This document shows, in pieces, positions 1-8,693 of a stretch of DNA of 50,410 nt. The stretch covers positions 1 to 50,410 of the forward strand of contig CABUWG010000009.1 in the NCBI GenBank assembly GCA_902495305.1. Direction: 5' to 3'. Each line of letters starts with the position of its first letter. Position 1 is the stretch's first letter. Made by a program: the position numbers and the translations under genes. The stretch comes from an uncultured Pseudomonadota bacterium. GTDB lineage: Bacteria; Pseudomonadota; Alphaproteobacteria; RF32; CAG-239. The notes under the pieces were generated by a model. The model saw nothing but the letters and a program-made list of their open reading frames with translations. It was not told the DNA's origin and searched no databases.

Positions 1-288
1 ATGATAACGAACACCAGGCAAGTCTTTTACACGGCCTCCTCTAATCAGCACCACTGAGTGTTCTTGCAGGTTGTGACCTTCACCAGGGATATAGCTGATT
101 ACTTCAAAGCCGTTTGTCAAGCGGATACGTGCCACTTTACGCAACGCAGAGTTCGGTTTCTTAGGGGTTGTTGTATAAACCCTTGTACAAACACCGCGTT
201 TCTGAGGGCAAGCTTTCAAAGCCGGAACTTTGTTTCTTTTCACTTTGGGTGTTCGTGATTTACGAATTAACTGATTAATTGTAGGCAT
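1..288 (-). CDS. rpsL: 30S ribosomal protein S12, 3' part missing (runs off window start)
   Basis: Ribosomal protein S12 of the small-subunit decoding centre. The reverse strand from the ATG at 288 reads MPTINQLIRKSRTPK and continues with the hallmark blocks CPQKRGVCTRVYTTTPKKPN and GGRVKDLPGVRYH. The lysines in the TPKKPNS and GRVKDLP motifs, where streptomycin-resistance substitutions occur in other bacteria, are both wild type. The visible 96 codons are about three quarters of the usual 123-125 residues; the C-terminus lies outside the window. An AAGGAAAT ribosome binding site precedes the ATG. rpsG and fusA would normally follow downstream, beyond the edge. rpoC, often just upstream of rpsL, is 24 kb away here, so rpsL has its own promoter (378-406). 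Confidence 0.97.
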   Translation of the reverse strand, partial: MPTINQLIRKSRTPKVKRNKVPALKACPQKRGVCTRVYTTTPKKPNSALRKVARIRLTNGFEVISYIPGEGHNLQEHSVVLIRGGRVKDLPGVRYH

Positions 289-674
289 CACTAATTTCCT
301 TAAATTAAATAAAATTAAACTCCTCGCCTGAGAGATTCCGGGTACACTGAACCCTTCGTTCTCAAATGAGTCTCGGCATACTAGAATCAGTTCCCCCGAA
401 AGTCAACCCCATTTTTACAATTTTTTTCACATTTGAGTCTAAAATATTTTTACCTTTGATTAAGACTTTATTTCCCCGAGTCGGAAAGCTGTTGTACAGA
501 GTCGGGAAGCAACCGCGCCCCGTTTTGAAAAACGCCGAGTCTTTGAGTCAATTTGAGTCCATAAATTTTATTTTTTGGTCTGATTTTTGCATAACAAATA
601 AAAATCTCTTGCAATTCGCAATATAAAATAATACCCTCGCTGTCAGAAATAAACTTGACAGAGGACTATGGAAG
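289..674. other. Divergent rpsL/kdsD intergenic region, GANTC-rich
   Basis: This 386-base gap holds no gene. It contains nine GANTC sites (starting at 334, 368, 384, 435, 478, 499, 537, 545 and 555), far above the roughly one per 260 bases expected by chance. The rpsL promoter lies inside it and two of the sites touch that promoter. The rest is AT-rich. The ribosome binding site of kdsD (GAGGA at 661-665) closes the region. Confidence 0.7.
378..406 (-). promoter_or_regulatory. Sigma-70 type promoter of rpsL
   Basis: On the minus strand TTGACT (406-401), a 17-base spacer and TAGTAT (383-378) form a near-consensus promoter about 90 bases upstream of rpsL. A GAATC (GANTC) site at 384-388 abuts the -10 element and a GAGTC at 368-372 lies near the expected start point, so adenine methylation could influence it. 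The methylation effect is inference. Confidence 0.65.
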
Positions 675-1634
675 ATGACACGCGAAGAAGACCTGCAGTC
701 TGCAAAAAGAACCATTGAAAAAGAAATTGACGCCTTAAAAATCATGGAAAACGAAATCAGCGACAGCCTTTCTCAGGCGCTTGACCTGATGCAAAACACC
801 AAAGGCCGCGTCATCGTCACCGGCATGGGAAAATCCGGCCATATCGGCAGCAAGATTGCCGCAACGCTTGCTTCTACGGGCACGCCGTCCTTCTTTGTAC
901 ACCCCGGAGAAGCCAGTCACGGCGACTTGGGCATGCTGACGGAAGAAGACATTGTCATTGCCATATCCAATTCCGGCGAGACCAAAGAACTCTCAGACAT
1001 CATTTTATATTGCAAACGTTACGGCATTCCGCTGATTGCCATGACCAAAAATCCGCACAGCGCCTTAGGTCAGGCCGGCAATGTCATCCTCAAACTGCCC
1101 GATAACGGCGAAGCCTGTCCGCTTGGTCTGGCACCGACATCTTCTACCACTGCCACCTTGGTTTTGGGAGACATTCTGGCCATTGCCCTGCTGGAACGCA
1201 AAGGCTTTACCAAAACGGATTTCCGCCAAAGGCACCCCGGCGGTAAACTCGGCGCCTTTTTGCAAAAAGTTTTTGACCTGATGCATAAAGACGACGAAAT
1301 TCCGCTTGTTCCCGATACGGCTTCCATGCAGGACGCCCTGCTGACCATGACGTCAAAAATGCTGGGCTGTGTCGGAATTGTCGATAACGACGGCCGGCTG
1401 GAAGGCATTATTACCGATGGTGACCTGCGTCGTTGCATGAGCGCTGATATCTTTAACAAAAAAGCCGCTGACATCATGACCCGCAATCCCAAAACGATCG
1501 AGGGCGATATGTTGGTTGCCGAAGCATTAAAAACCATGAACGAAAAACACATTACCCAGCTCTTTGTATTAAAAGACCGGAAACCTGTCGGCATTCTGCA
1601 CATGCATGACTGCCTGCGCATCGGAGTAGCCTGA
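675..1634 (+). CDS. kdsD: D-arabinose-5-phosphate isomerase (SIS + CBS pair)
   Basis: Interconverts ribulose-5-phosphate and arabinose-5-phosphate, the first step towards KDO for lipopolysaccharide. The 319-residue product has an N-terminal SIS sugar-phosphate domain (about residues 30-175, with GKSGHIGSKIA, HPGEASHGDLG and APTSSTT), the RHPGGKLG linker typical of KdsD/KpsF/GutQ, and a C-terminal pair of CBS domains (about 205-319, with IITDGDLRR). The length matches the family. The ATG at 675 follows GAGGA at 661-665. An ATG at 668 is out of frame. It starts an operon with lptC, lptA and lptB, so KDO supply and LPS export are co-expressed. GutQ or KpsF paralogue names are possible, but the lpt neighbours favour KdsD. 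Confidence 0.93.
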   Translation: MTREEDLQSAKRTIEKEIDALKIMENEISDSLSQALDLMQNTKGRVIVTGMGKSGHIGSKIAATLASTGTPSFFVHPGEASHGDLGMLTEEDIVIAISNSGETKELSDIILYCKRYGIPLIAMTKNPHSALGQAGNVILKLPDNGEACPLGLAPTSSTTATLVLGDILAIALLERKGFTKTDFRQRHPGGKLGAFLQKVFDLMHKDDEIPLVPDTASMQDALLTMTSKMLGCVGIVDNDGRLEGIITDGDLRRCMSADIFNKKAADIMTRNPKTIEGDMLVAEALKTMNEKHITQLFVLKDRKPVGILHMHDCLRIGVA

Positions 1635-1635
1635 G

Positions 1636-2310
1636 TTGTCCGATACTCAAAAACTGGATAAATATTTTTATCAGGAACCGGCCTCTTCTCCGCAAAAAAA
1701 AGATGCCGTAAGCCGTCATTCCAAAATGATCAGGCTTGCCAAACTCTTGTTGCCCGGTGCGGCGGCATTGCTCGTCAGCCTTTTGCTCATCTTTCCCAAC
1801 CTCAGGCAGCAGGCTTATGACATAAAGCTTGACATTACCCGCCCCAAAAGTGGCGAACTCGAAAAACTTCATATGGAAAAAGCCACTTTTTACATCACGG
1901 ACAAAAACAATCGGGTCACCAACCTGACGGCTGCCAATATTGATGAAACCTCTCCCGGCTCAAAATTGATAAAACTCAATGCCCCCGAAGGCATTATCCC
2001 CGGCAGTGACAAAACCTGGGTCAACATCAAAGCGCCGACCGGCTTTTTCAACCAGACAGACAATGTCCTGAAACTGACCGATCAGGTTGAAATGTTTTAC
2101 AGCGAAGGCATGACCGTCAACACTTTTGAAGCCGACTTCAACTTTACGGCCTCAACCGGCAGCGGACGGACGCCGGTTGACGGACAAGGCGTTTTCGGAG
2201 ACATCAAGGCCGCCGGATTTGATTTATACAATCAAACCGGAATATTGGTATTCATCGGGCCGGCCGATATAAGAATCAGGGAAGAAAGCTTTAACGCAGG
2301 GAACCAGTAA
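1636..2310 (+). CDS. lptC: LPS export protein LptC
   Basis: Bitopic inner-membrane member of the Lpt bridge that takes LPS from LptB2FG and passes it to LptA. The protein (224 residues) has one transmembrane helix at about residues 35-53, followed by a periplasmic beta-rich domain with LNAPEG and the DNVLKLTDQVEM motif seen in LptC/LptA-type jellyrolls. The start is TTG at 1636, one base after the kdsD stop, implying translational coupling. The first in-frame ATG (1726) would remove most of the cytoplasmic N-terminus. Sequence conservation in this family is weak, so the call leans on topology and on lptA and lptB following directly. Confidence 0.88.
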   Translation: MSDTQKLDKYFYQEPASSPQKKDAVSRHSKMIRLAKLLLPGAAALLVSLLLIFPNLRQQAYDIKLDITRPKSGELEKLHMEKATFYITDKNNRVTNLTAANIDETSPGSKLIKLNAPEGIIPGSDKTWVNIKAPTGFFNQTDNVLKLTDQVEMFYSEGMTVNTFEADFNFTASTGSGRTPVDGQGVFGDIKAAGFDLYNQTGILVFIGPADIRIREESFNAGNQ

Positions 2311-2311
2311 T

Positions 2312-3124
2312 ATGCGCAAACTATCTCTTATCACAGCCGTTTTCGGCTTTTTCTTAAGCAGCGCCGCCATGGCGGAAGACATTAATATTCATGCCGACAA
2401 CAAAGTCGAGTGGCATTCCAAAGAACAAAAAATGGTCGCCGTCGGCAATGCCGTTGCCAGCAAAAAAGACATGAGCATAAAGGCCGATGAACTCTCGGCC
2501 TGGTACAAAAAAATTCCGCCCGCCGGCAAGCAGCAGATATCCAGAGTCCATGCCCGCAACAATGTTATTATGAAATCAGGAGAATCTTCTGCCTATGGCC
2601 ATACCATGGACTATGATCTGATTGCAGACAAGGCTGTCTTGCATGGTGCGCCGGCCAAAGTCAAAACCGCAACGGATACCATCACGGCCGAAGACCATAT
2701 TACCTACTATCCGTCACAGCAAAAAGCCGTCGCCGAGGGTAATGTTTTTGCCACTAACGGCGAAAGCAAAATTTACTCTGACAGCATGATAGCTCATTTT
2801 GAAAAAGACAAAGCCGGCAAAACCGGCATGAAGCAGGTAAAAGTCTTCGGCAATGTCAAAATCCTGACCAAAGACGGCACGGTTTGGGCCGACCGCGGGA
2901 CTTACCTGCCCAAACAGGGGCTGGTCAAACTTTATGACAACATTACCATCGACCAGAAAGGCAACAAACTGCACGGAGATCTGGCCGAAACCAATTTAAA
3001 TACCGGCATTAGCAAAATGCTGGTCGCTCCGGGAACCAAAAAGCGAGTAACCGGCGTGTTTATTGAAAAAGCCAAAAACAAAGAAGCGGCCCCGACAGCG
3101 GAGGAAAACAAAAATGTCCAATAA
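2312..3124 (+). CDS. lptA: Periplasmic LPS bridge protein LptA
   Basis: OstA-type periplasmic protein that forms the beta-jellyroll filament carrying LPS to the outer membrane. There is a clear signal peptide (MRKLSLITAVFGFFLSSAAMA, cleavage after residue 21), followed by repeated OstA-like motifs such as INIHADNKVEW, MVAVGNAVA and AVAEGNVFATNG. At 270 residues it is longer than the enterobacterial protein (about 185) and ends in a charged, Lys/Glu-rich tail, as in other alphaproteobacteria. Its ATG lies one base after the lptC stop, and its 3' end overlaps the start of lptB by 11 bases. Confidence 0.92.
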   Translation: MRKLSLITAVFGFFLSSAAMAEDINIHADNKVEWHSKEQKMVAVGNAVASKKDMSIKADELSAWYKKIPPAGKQQISRVHARNNVIMKSGESSAYGHTMDYDLIADKAVLHGAPAKVKTATDTITAEDHITYYPSQQKAVAEGNVFATNGESKIYSDSMIAHFEKDKAGKTGMKQVKVFGNVKILTKDGTVWADRGTYLPKQGLVKLYDNITIDQKGNKLHGDLAETNLNTGISKMLVAPGTKKRVTGVFIEKAKNKEAAPTAEENKNVQ

Positions 3125-3854
3125 CTACAGCGATTCCAAACTGGAAATCTTCAACATCGGAAAAAAATATAAAAACCGCCCGGTTTTGCGCAACGTTTCG
3201 CTTAATGTCCGCCGCGGTGAAGCCGTCGGGCTGCTCGGGCCGAACGGCGCCGGCAAGACCACTTGTTTTTACTGTGTTACCGGCCTGATCACGCCGGACT
3301 ACGGCGATGTCCATATTGACGGCAAAGACATCACCAACCTGCCGATGTACCGCCGCGCCCGTATGGGTATCGGCTACCTGCCGCAGGAAGCCTCTATTTT
3401 TCGCTCGTTAACGGTTGAAGACAATATCAAAGCCATTCTGGAACTGGTTATTGACGATGAAAGCCAGCGCGAAAATATGCTGGAAGAACTTTTGTCGGAA
3501 TTCTCCATCTCTCATCTGCGCAAATCACCGGCCATCGCCTTGTCCGGCGGTGAGCGGAGACGTCTTGAAATTGCCAGAGCTTTGGCCAGCCAGCCGAATT
3601 TCATTCTGCTTGACGAGCCTTTGGCCGGTATTGACCCGATTGCCGTCGGAGAGATTCGCAACTTGGTTTCCCAGCTCAAACACCGCGGTCTGGGCGTGCT
3701 GATTACCGACCACAATGTCAGAGAAACCCTTGATATTACGGATCGGGCCTATATCTTACACGGAGGCACGGTTTTAATGGAAGGCACGCCGGAAGAAATT
3801 ATTGCCAACAAAGAGGTCAGAAAAGTTTATCTGGGCGATAATTTCTCCATGTAA
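3114..3854 (+). CDS. lptB: LPS export ABC transporter ATP-binding protein LptB
   Basis: ATPase of the LptB2FG transporter that extracts LPS from the inner membrane. The 246-residue product carries Walker A GPNGAGKTT (42-50), a Q-loop GYLPQEASIFR, the ABC signature LSGGERRR, Walker B FILLDEPLAGIDP and the switch histidine in ITDHNVRET. A longer open frame begins at 3063, but the ATG at 3114 is preferred: it follows GGAGGAA at 3100-3106 and begins where the family begins. The start lies within the 3' end of lptA. lptF and lptG are not in the window. rpoN follows after 14 bases, the usual proteobacterial order. Confidence 0.96.
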   Translation: MSNNYSDSKLEIFNIGKKYKNRPVLRNVSLNVRRGEAVGLLGPNGAGKTTCFYCVTGLITPDYGDVHIDGKDITNLPMYRRARMGIGYLPQEASIFRSLTVEDNIKAILELVIDDESQRENMLEELLSEFSISHLRKSPAIALSGGERRRLEIARALASQPNFILLDEPLAGIDPIAVGEIRNLVSQLKHRGLGVLITDHNVRETLDITDRAYILHGGTVLMEGTPEEIIANKEVRKVYLGDNFSM

Positions 3855-3868
3855 GAGGAATTGATTGA

Positions 3869-5353
3869 ATGGCCGTCACCCCGCATTTAGACTTAAAACA
3901 GACACAGTCTCTGGTAATGACGCCGGAACTGCGGCAGGCCATCAATCTTCTGCAGGTTTCAAACCTTGAATTAAGCGCCTTAATCGAAAAAGAACTTGAA
4001 CAAAATCCGCTGCTGGAACGGGAAGACGAAAACAGCCCCCTGCTGCCGGAAACGGAAATTCCGACTATTGACGATTATACGCCTCCCTCAATGCCCGACA
4101 CGCCGGAAGAACCGGCAAACGACATCCCCTGCGACAATGAATGCGACGACTACGGCAGTGACCGTGAAGGATATGACGATACCGAAAACCAACACGACTG
4201 GCAGGATTATGCCGCCGCCAAAACCCGCCGCGACGATGATGATTATGATTTTTTTGAACAAAAGCTCGCTGATGAAAAATCTCTTTACCGCCTTCTTGAC
4301 GAACAAATTTCTCAAAAATTCACGACCGGCAAAGAACAAGCCGTTGCGCTGAACTTGGTTGAACACCTTGACGATGCCGGATATTTTCGCGGAGACTTGG
4401 CCGCCATTGCCCGACGCCTGAAAATTTCCGAAACGGCCGCGGCAGACATTCTCAACAAAATGCAGGATTTTGAACCCTCCGGCATTTTTGCCCGTTCCCT
4501 GTCCGAATGCCTGAAAATACAGCTCCGCGACAAGGACCGGCTGGATCCTGTTGCCGAAAAGGTGCTGGATAACCTTGAACTGCTGGGAAACAAAAAATTC
4601 GCCGAACTGAAAAAAATCTGTCAGATTGACGACGAGGATCTTGCTTCCGTCATTGACGACATCAAATCCCTTAACCCCAAACCCGCCGCCAAATACCACC
4701 ATGATCTCACAAGCTATATCATCCCCGATGTCTTTGTCCGCCGGCAAAAAGACGGCAGCTACCGGATAGAGCTCAACAATATGTCACTGCCCCGCGTGCT
4801 GGTCAACCGCCAATACTATTCGGAAATCAAAGACAAAGGCGGCAAAGCGGAACGCCAATATCTCAAACAGCAGCTCGGCAGTGCCGGTTTTCTGGTTCGG
4901 GCATTGCGCCAGAGAGCCGAAACCATTCTGAAAGTCACGGAAGAAATTGTCAAATGCCAATACGAATTCTTTGAAAAAGGCATTGATTTTCTGCGCCCCA
5001 TGCAGCTCAAAAACATCGCGGAACAGATTGAAATGCACGAAAGCACAGTCAGCCGCGTTACCACCAACAAATATATGCACACGCCGCTGGGCATCTTCGA
5101 GCTTAAATACTTTTTCACCAATGCCGCCGGCAGCTACACCGGCGATGACGGCACCTCCACGCTGACAATCAAACACAAAATCAAAAAAATGATTGACGAG
5201 GAGAAGCCTGATAATATTTTATCTGACGATAAAATTGTAGATCTTCTGGGTCAGGAAGGCATAAAAATCGCCCGCCGCACCGTCGCCAAATACCGCGACC
5301 AGCTCGGTCTGGCCTCCTCCGCCGTTCGCAAAAAACAAAAAACCACGCCATAA
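3869..5353 (+). CDS. rpoN: RNA polymerase sigma-54 factor
   Basis: Alternative sigma factor that recognises -24/-12 promoters and needs AAA+ activators. The product (494 residues) has the N-terminal activator-interaction region (LDLKQTQSLVMTPELRQAI and LEQNPLLE, residues 4-50), an acidic linker (about 50-125), the core-binding domain, the helix-turn-helix region (STVSRVTTNKYM) and the RpoN box ARRTVAKYR (468-476). An AGAGGAATT ribosome binding site precedes the ATG at 3869. It sits between lptB and hpf/ptsN, the standard order. No sigma-54 activator with a GAFTGA motif was seen in this window. Confidence 0.96.
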   Translation: MAVTPHLDLKQTQSLVMTPELRQAINLLQVSNLELSALIEKELEQNPLLEREDENSPLLPETEIPTIDDYTPPSMPDTPEEPANDIPCDNECDDYGSDREGYDDTENQHDWQDYAAAKTRRDDDDYDFFEQKLADEKSLYRLLDEQISQKFTTGKEQAVALNLVEHLDDAGYFRGDLAAIARRLKISETAAADILNKMQDFEPSGIFARSLSECLKIQLRDKDRLDPVAEKVLDNLELLGNKKFAELKKICQIDDEDLASVIDDIKSLNPKPAAKYHHDLTSYIIPDVFVRRQKDGSYRIELNNMSLPRVLVNRQYYSEIKDKGGKAERQYLKQQLGSAGFLVRALRQRAETILKVTEEIVKCQYEFFEKGIDFLRPMQLKNIAEQIEMHESTVSRVTTNKYMHTPLGIFELKYFFTNAAGSYTGDDGTSTLTIKHKIKKMIDEEKPDNILSDDKIVDLLGQEGIKIARRTVAKYRDQLGLASSAVRKKQKTTP

Positions 5354-5386
5354 CAGGGCACAAGCATAAAGCGGCAAAGTTTTATA

Positions 5387-5415
5387 TTGACTTTTCCCGA
5401 AATATGTTATTATCT
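5387..5415 (+). promoter_or_regulatory. Putative sigma-70 promoter of hpf
   Basis: TTGACT at 5387-5392, a 17-base spacer and TTATCT at 5410-5415, about 85 bases upstream of hpf. It would allow hpf and ptsN to be expressed separately from the lpt/rpoN genes. Confidence 0.45.
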
Positions 5416-5498
5416 GATTTTCTGATTGTAATAAGCATCAAACTGAAGTATATTAATGCTTATAAACATGGTTAATAATCAATTTGCAAGGAAAAATT

Positions 5499-6062
5499 AT
5501 GAAAATTACATTGACAGGCAAACAAGTAGACATTGGCGACAGACTGCGTTCACATGTTGAAGAGAACATCTCAAACTCTGTAAACAAATATTTCAGTGCT
5601 CCGATCAGCTGTAACGTTTATTTCTCTAAAGAACGTGATGATTTTTGCGCTGAAGTTACCGTTCACCCTGCCAAAAACATTGTCTTAAAAGGCAGCGGCA
5701 CCGCCGGCGATCCCTATTCTGCTTTTGACAATGCCAATGCCCATATTGCAACCCGCCTGCGTCGTCACAAAACAAAATTGAACGATCACAAAGGCAAAAC
5801 CGGCCTGGCCGAAATTGCAAACGAAGCCGTTTTCCGCATTGATGAAACTCAGGAAGAAATTGATATCGACGATGCTCCGCTGACAATTGCCGAAGTTGAA
5901 GCCAATATTCCGGTCTGCACGGTTTCCGAAGCTGTCATGTTCATGGATCTGAACGAAGAATGCGCTTTGATGTTCAGAAACAGCGCCAACGGCCACATCA
6001 GCATGGTATATCGCCGCAAAGACGGCAATATCGGCTGGGTAGAGCCGAAAGCCGAAAATTAA
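5499..6062 (+). CDS. hpf: Ribosome hibernation promoting factor, long form
   Basis: Binds the 30S decoding region in non-growing cells and dimerises 70S ribosomes into 100S. The N-terminal RaiA/HPF domain (about residues 1-100, starting MKITLTGKQVDIGDRLR) is followed by a linker and the long-form C-terminal dimerisation domain, recognisable by the ending YRRKDGNIGWVEP. From the ATG at 5499 the product has 187 residues. This start is preferred over an in-frame upstream ATG at 5484 because AAGGA at 5488-5492 precedes it and it matches the family N-terminus. It sits between rpoN and ptsN. Confidence 0.93.
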   Translation: MKITLTGKQVDIGDRLRSHVEENISNSVNKYFSAPISCNVYFSKERDDFCAEVTVHPAKNIVLKGSGTAGDPYSAFDNANAHIATRLRRHKTKLNDHKGKTGLAEIANEAVFRIDETQEEIDIDDAPLTIAEVEANIPVCTVSEAVMFMDLNEECALMFRNSANGHISMVYRRKDGNIGWVEPKAEN

Positions 6063-6089
6063 GTTGAAATTACATAAGGCATACAATTT

Positions 6090-6539
6090 ATGAAAATTTC
6101 AGAAATCATGAATGAAAACTGTATTGTTGTGGGAGTAAAAGCCCAGAATAAACGTCAGCTTCTTCAAGAACTCGCTCAAAAAGCCTCCGAGATAACGCAA
6201 ATTTCGGAACGGACGATTTTTGACAGCCTTCTGGAACGGGAGAATCTGGGTTCGACCGGTTTTGGCGGCGCAACAGCCTTGCCGCACGCCCGCATTGCCG
6301 AAGCCGAAAAAGTCTGTGGTATTTTTGCAAAACTTAATACCCCGATTGACTTTGACGCCGTAGACGGCAAACCCGTAGACCTGATTTTTATGCTGATTTC
6401 GCCGGAAGGCAGCGGTGCGGATCACCTGACCGCTCTGGCCAAAGCCTCCCGCATTTTGAAAGACGAAACAACCTGCAGCAAAATCCGTCAGATTTCCAAA
6501 TGCGAAGAAATTTATGCTTTGTTGAATAATCAGGACTAA
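6090..6539 (+). CDS. ptsN: Nitrogen-PTS EIIA component PtsN
   Basis: Regulatory EIIA-Ntr protein phosphorylated through the PtsP-PtsO relay; it affects nitrogen, potassium and envelope stress responses in other proteobacteria. The 149-residue product is a single PTS EIIA type-2 domain. The phospho-accepting histidine is in GATALPHARI, and the GSTGFGGATALPH block is typical. It lies 27 bases after hpf and is followed by a strong terminator at 6557-6578, which ends the kdsD-ptsN operon. No other PTS gene is in the window. Confidence 0.94.
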   Translation: MKISEIMNENCIVVGVKAQNKRQLLQELAQKASEITQISERTIFDSLLERENLGSTGFGGATALPHARIAEAEKVCGIFAKLNTPIDFDAVDGKPVDLIFMLISPEGSGADHLTALAKASRILKDETTCSKIRQISKCEEIYALLNNQD

Positions 6540-6556
6540 ATTCAAACAAATAAAAA

Positions 6557-6578
6557 CCCCGCTGAAGCGGGGTTTTTT
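6557..6578 (+). terminator. Rho-independent terminator after ptsN
   Basis: Stem CCCCGC/GCGGGG with a TGAA loop (6557-6572) followed by six T. Confidence 0.9.
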
Positions 6579-6605
6579 CAGTTTAAATACGGCTGGTTTT
6601 CTCCG

Positions 6606-6824
6606 TTAATGCACACTGCAAGGCTCCAAATCACGCTGCCGCGCGACCAAAAAAGCAAAATCCCGATTATCCGTTGCCGCAATACGGGAGCCGTCAGCCC
6701 CGTAAATAACCCACATCTTGTCCCCCTCATAATTATCATACTTGATAAAGGCCAGATTGTCGTCATTCCAGTCCTCATACCAAATTGCCAGCTCTTCCGG
6801 ACTCAGTTCTGTCTCTTTTTTCAT
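6606..6824 (-). CDS. DUF1150-like small protein
   Basis: A 72-residue acidic protein whose C-terminal half (the YGADGSRIAATDNRDFAFL block and the ending LEPCSVH) resembles the alphaproteobacterial DUF1150 family: a short adaptable N-terminus, a predicted hydrophobic strand, then DG..I..TD.R..A and a terminal SVH. The function of that family is unknown. The ATG at 6824 is preceded by AGAGGAAAT. It is convergent with ptsN and shares the gap containing the terminator. The family call is from memory of the consensus. Confidence 0.65.
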   Translation of the reverse strand: MKKETELSPEELAIWYEDWNDDNLAFIKYDNYEGDKMWVIYGADGSRIAATDNRDFAFLVARQRDLEPCSVH

Positions 6825-6912
6825 AATATTTCCTCTTCTTTAACCATTCCCCTGTATACTGGCAATAAGTTTCTATTTTATTAAAAATTTGATTTATTTT
6901 TGCGAGCGCCTC

Positions 6913-8619
6913 ATGTTTATCAGCCTGAACAGAAAAATACTATACACGATTGCCATCTTCTTCATCCTGACCTGTACAATCTTCGTTTACTCGTTCTACA
7001 TTGTCTATGGCCAGAAATTTCAGGAAGAAGGGCAAATCAACCTGCTAAACACCAAGCAGTTTTCCGAATTAAACTATGAAAACGTCATCTTGCGCCAAGA
7101 GCTCAATACGCTTCTGAAAAAAAACGAAATTTCACAAGTTTCCGCCAACGTCGCCGAGATTCTCCGCTACAATGAGGATCCGCGTTCGCTAAACGAAATC
7201 ACCACCGAACATAAACGCGTTGAAGAAATCATCCGCAATTACAACAGCCGTTACAATTCTTTTGCTCGTGCCGTCAAAGTAACGCTTATCAGCACTTTTC
7301 TGATTATTTTGCTCATCATCATCTTAGGGATTCTACTGCGAAAATGGATACTGGAACCCATTGACAAACTCTCTCATATCAGCGATCTGGCAGCGTCAGG
7401 AGACCTTTCGCAGCGTGTCCGCCTGAATACCAATTACCTGTTTGAAGACGAGATTGACAAACTCGGTCAGGCCTTCAATCAAATGCTCGAAAACCTGAAC
7501 AACAGTTTTAACGAAATCCGGCAAAAAGAAAAATTCCAACAGGCACTGATTAACAGCATTCCTGACGGTATTCGGGTCATCAATGAAAATTATGACATCA
7601 TTCTCGCCAATGATGCCTATTACAAACAAATCAACACACCGCACGGCGTCGGCTTAAAATGTTATGCCTCCTGCCAAAACTTGGATCACCCTTGTCCGGA
7701 CAGCAGCTTTACCTGTCCGCTGAAAGAAATCCGGAAAAACCGGCAAAAACAGGTTAAGGCCATCCAGCAGTTTCAGGCCTTTCCGCATCGCCACCTGTCA
7801 ATTAATGCCGCACCGCTGGTGATTGATGAGGACAATCATCAGGAATTTTATATTGTGGAATCCATTCGTGACCTGAGTGACGACATAAAATTCTCTCACC
7901 AGCAAAAGCTGTCTTCTCTTGGCTTTTTGTCAACTTCCGTTGCCCACGAGATGAAAAACAGTCTTGGTTCCGTTCGCATGATTATGGAAAACATCATCAA
8001 TAAATATTATCAAAACATTCCCGATACAGACGAAGCCAAAAAATATCTGCTGATGATTCTGGAACAAATAACGGTTTGTCTGGACATTCCCGAACGGCTT
8101 TTAAAACTTTCCAAAAACATTCATGACGGCAACGGCCCCGTTGATTGCGTCACCTCAAGCCGCGAAATTATCGCCCTGCTGGATTACGAGGCCAAACGCA
8201 AGGGGATTGAACTCACGCTTAAATCCTCAAGCAAAAAAGTTTGTATCCTCGGCAATGACTCCGACTTCAAAATACTGATTTTGAACCTGCTGCAAAATGC
8301 CATCAAAGCAACCGGCAGCGAAGGAAAAATCGAAGTCTCGCTCCGCACGGCCGCAGACTTGACGACAATCAAAGTAAAAGACACCGGACGGGGCATTTCG
8401 GCCAAAAACCTTCCGCATATCTTTGAGCCTTTCTATTCCGAAGGGCAAAAGGGCAGCCAAAGCGGCACCGGTCTGGGACTTGCCATCGTAAAATCCATTG
8501 TAGAAAAATTCAGCGGCAACATCAGCGTCCAAAGCAAGGAAGGCAAAGGCACGACCTTTACAATCGAGTTTCCGCAATATGCCGAATCCCGTACGCCTAA
8601 ACATAAAAAAAACGAATAG
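6913..8619 (+). CDS. Membrane histidine kinase (HAMP, PAS-like Cys domain, HisKA, HATPase)
   Basis: Sensor kinase of a two-component system. Counting from the ATG at 6913 (568 residues): transmembrane helix 1 (about 9-31), a short coiled periplasmic segment, transmembrane helix 2 (about 122-145), HAMP (146-200), a PAS-like domain (about 205-310) with cysteines at 250, 254, 261 and 268, an H-box with the phospho-accepting histidine in SVAHEMKNSLG (H345), and a HATPase_c domain with N-box NLLQNAIKA, DTGRGIS and GTGLGLAIVKSI. An in-frame ATG at 6889 would add eight residues; neither start has a good Shine-Dalgarno sequence. No response regulator is adjacent on this strand; the nearest is the convergent gene at 9714-10349. 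Confidence 0.9.
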   Translation: MFISLNRKILYTIAIFFILTCTIFVYSFYIVYGQKFQEEGQINLLNTKQFSELNYENVILRQELNTLLKKNEISQVSANVAEILRYNEDPRSLNEITTEHKRVEEIIRNYNSRYNSFARAVKVTLISTFLIILLIIILGILLRKWILEPIDKLSHISDLAASGDLSQRVRLNTNYLFEDEIDKLGQAFNQMLENLNNSFNEIRQKEKFQQALINSIPDGIRVINENYDIILANDAYYKQINTPHGVGLKCYASCQNLDHPCPDSSFTCPLKEIRKNRQKQVKAIQQFQAFPHRHLSINAAPLVIDEDNHQEFYIVESIRDLSDDIKFSHQQKLSSLGFLSTSVAHEMKNSLGSVRMIMENIINKYYQNIPDTDEAKKYLLMILEQITVCLDIPERLLKLSKNIHDGNGPVDCVTSSREIIALLDYEAKRKGIELTLKSSSKKVCILGNDSDFKILILNLLQNAIKATGSEGKIEVSLRTAADLTTIKVKDTGRGISAKNLPHIFEPFYSEGQKGSQSGTGLGLAIVKSIVEKFSGNISVQSKEGKGTTFTIEFPQYAESRTPKHKKNE

Positions 8620-8693
8620 GCGAAAGAAATCAATTGCATAAATAAAATTTAGGCGTTATACAATAACAAAATACAATAACAAAGGAAATATTA

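Noticed and set aside
3415..3702. Alternative frame inside lptB
   Set aside because: All ABC motifs are in the lptB frame; no ribosome binding site for the alternative.
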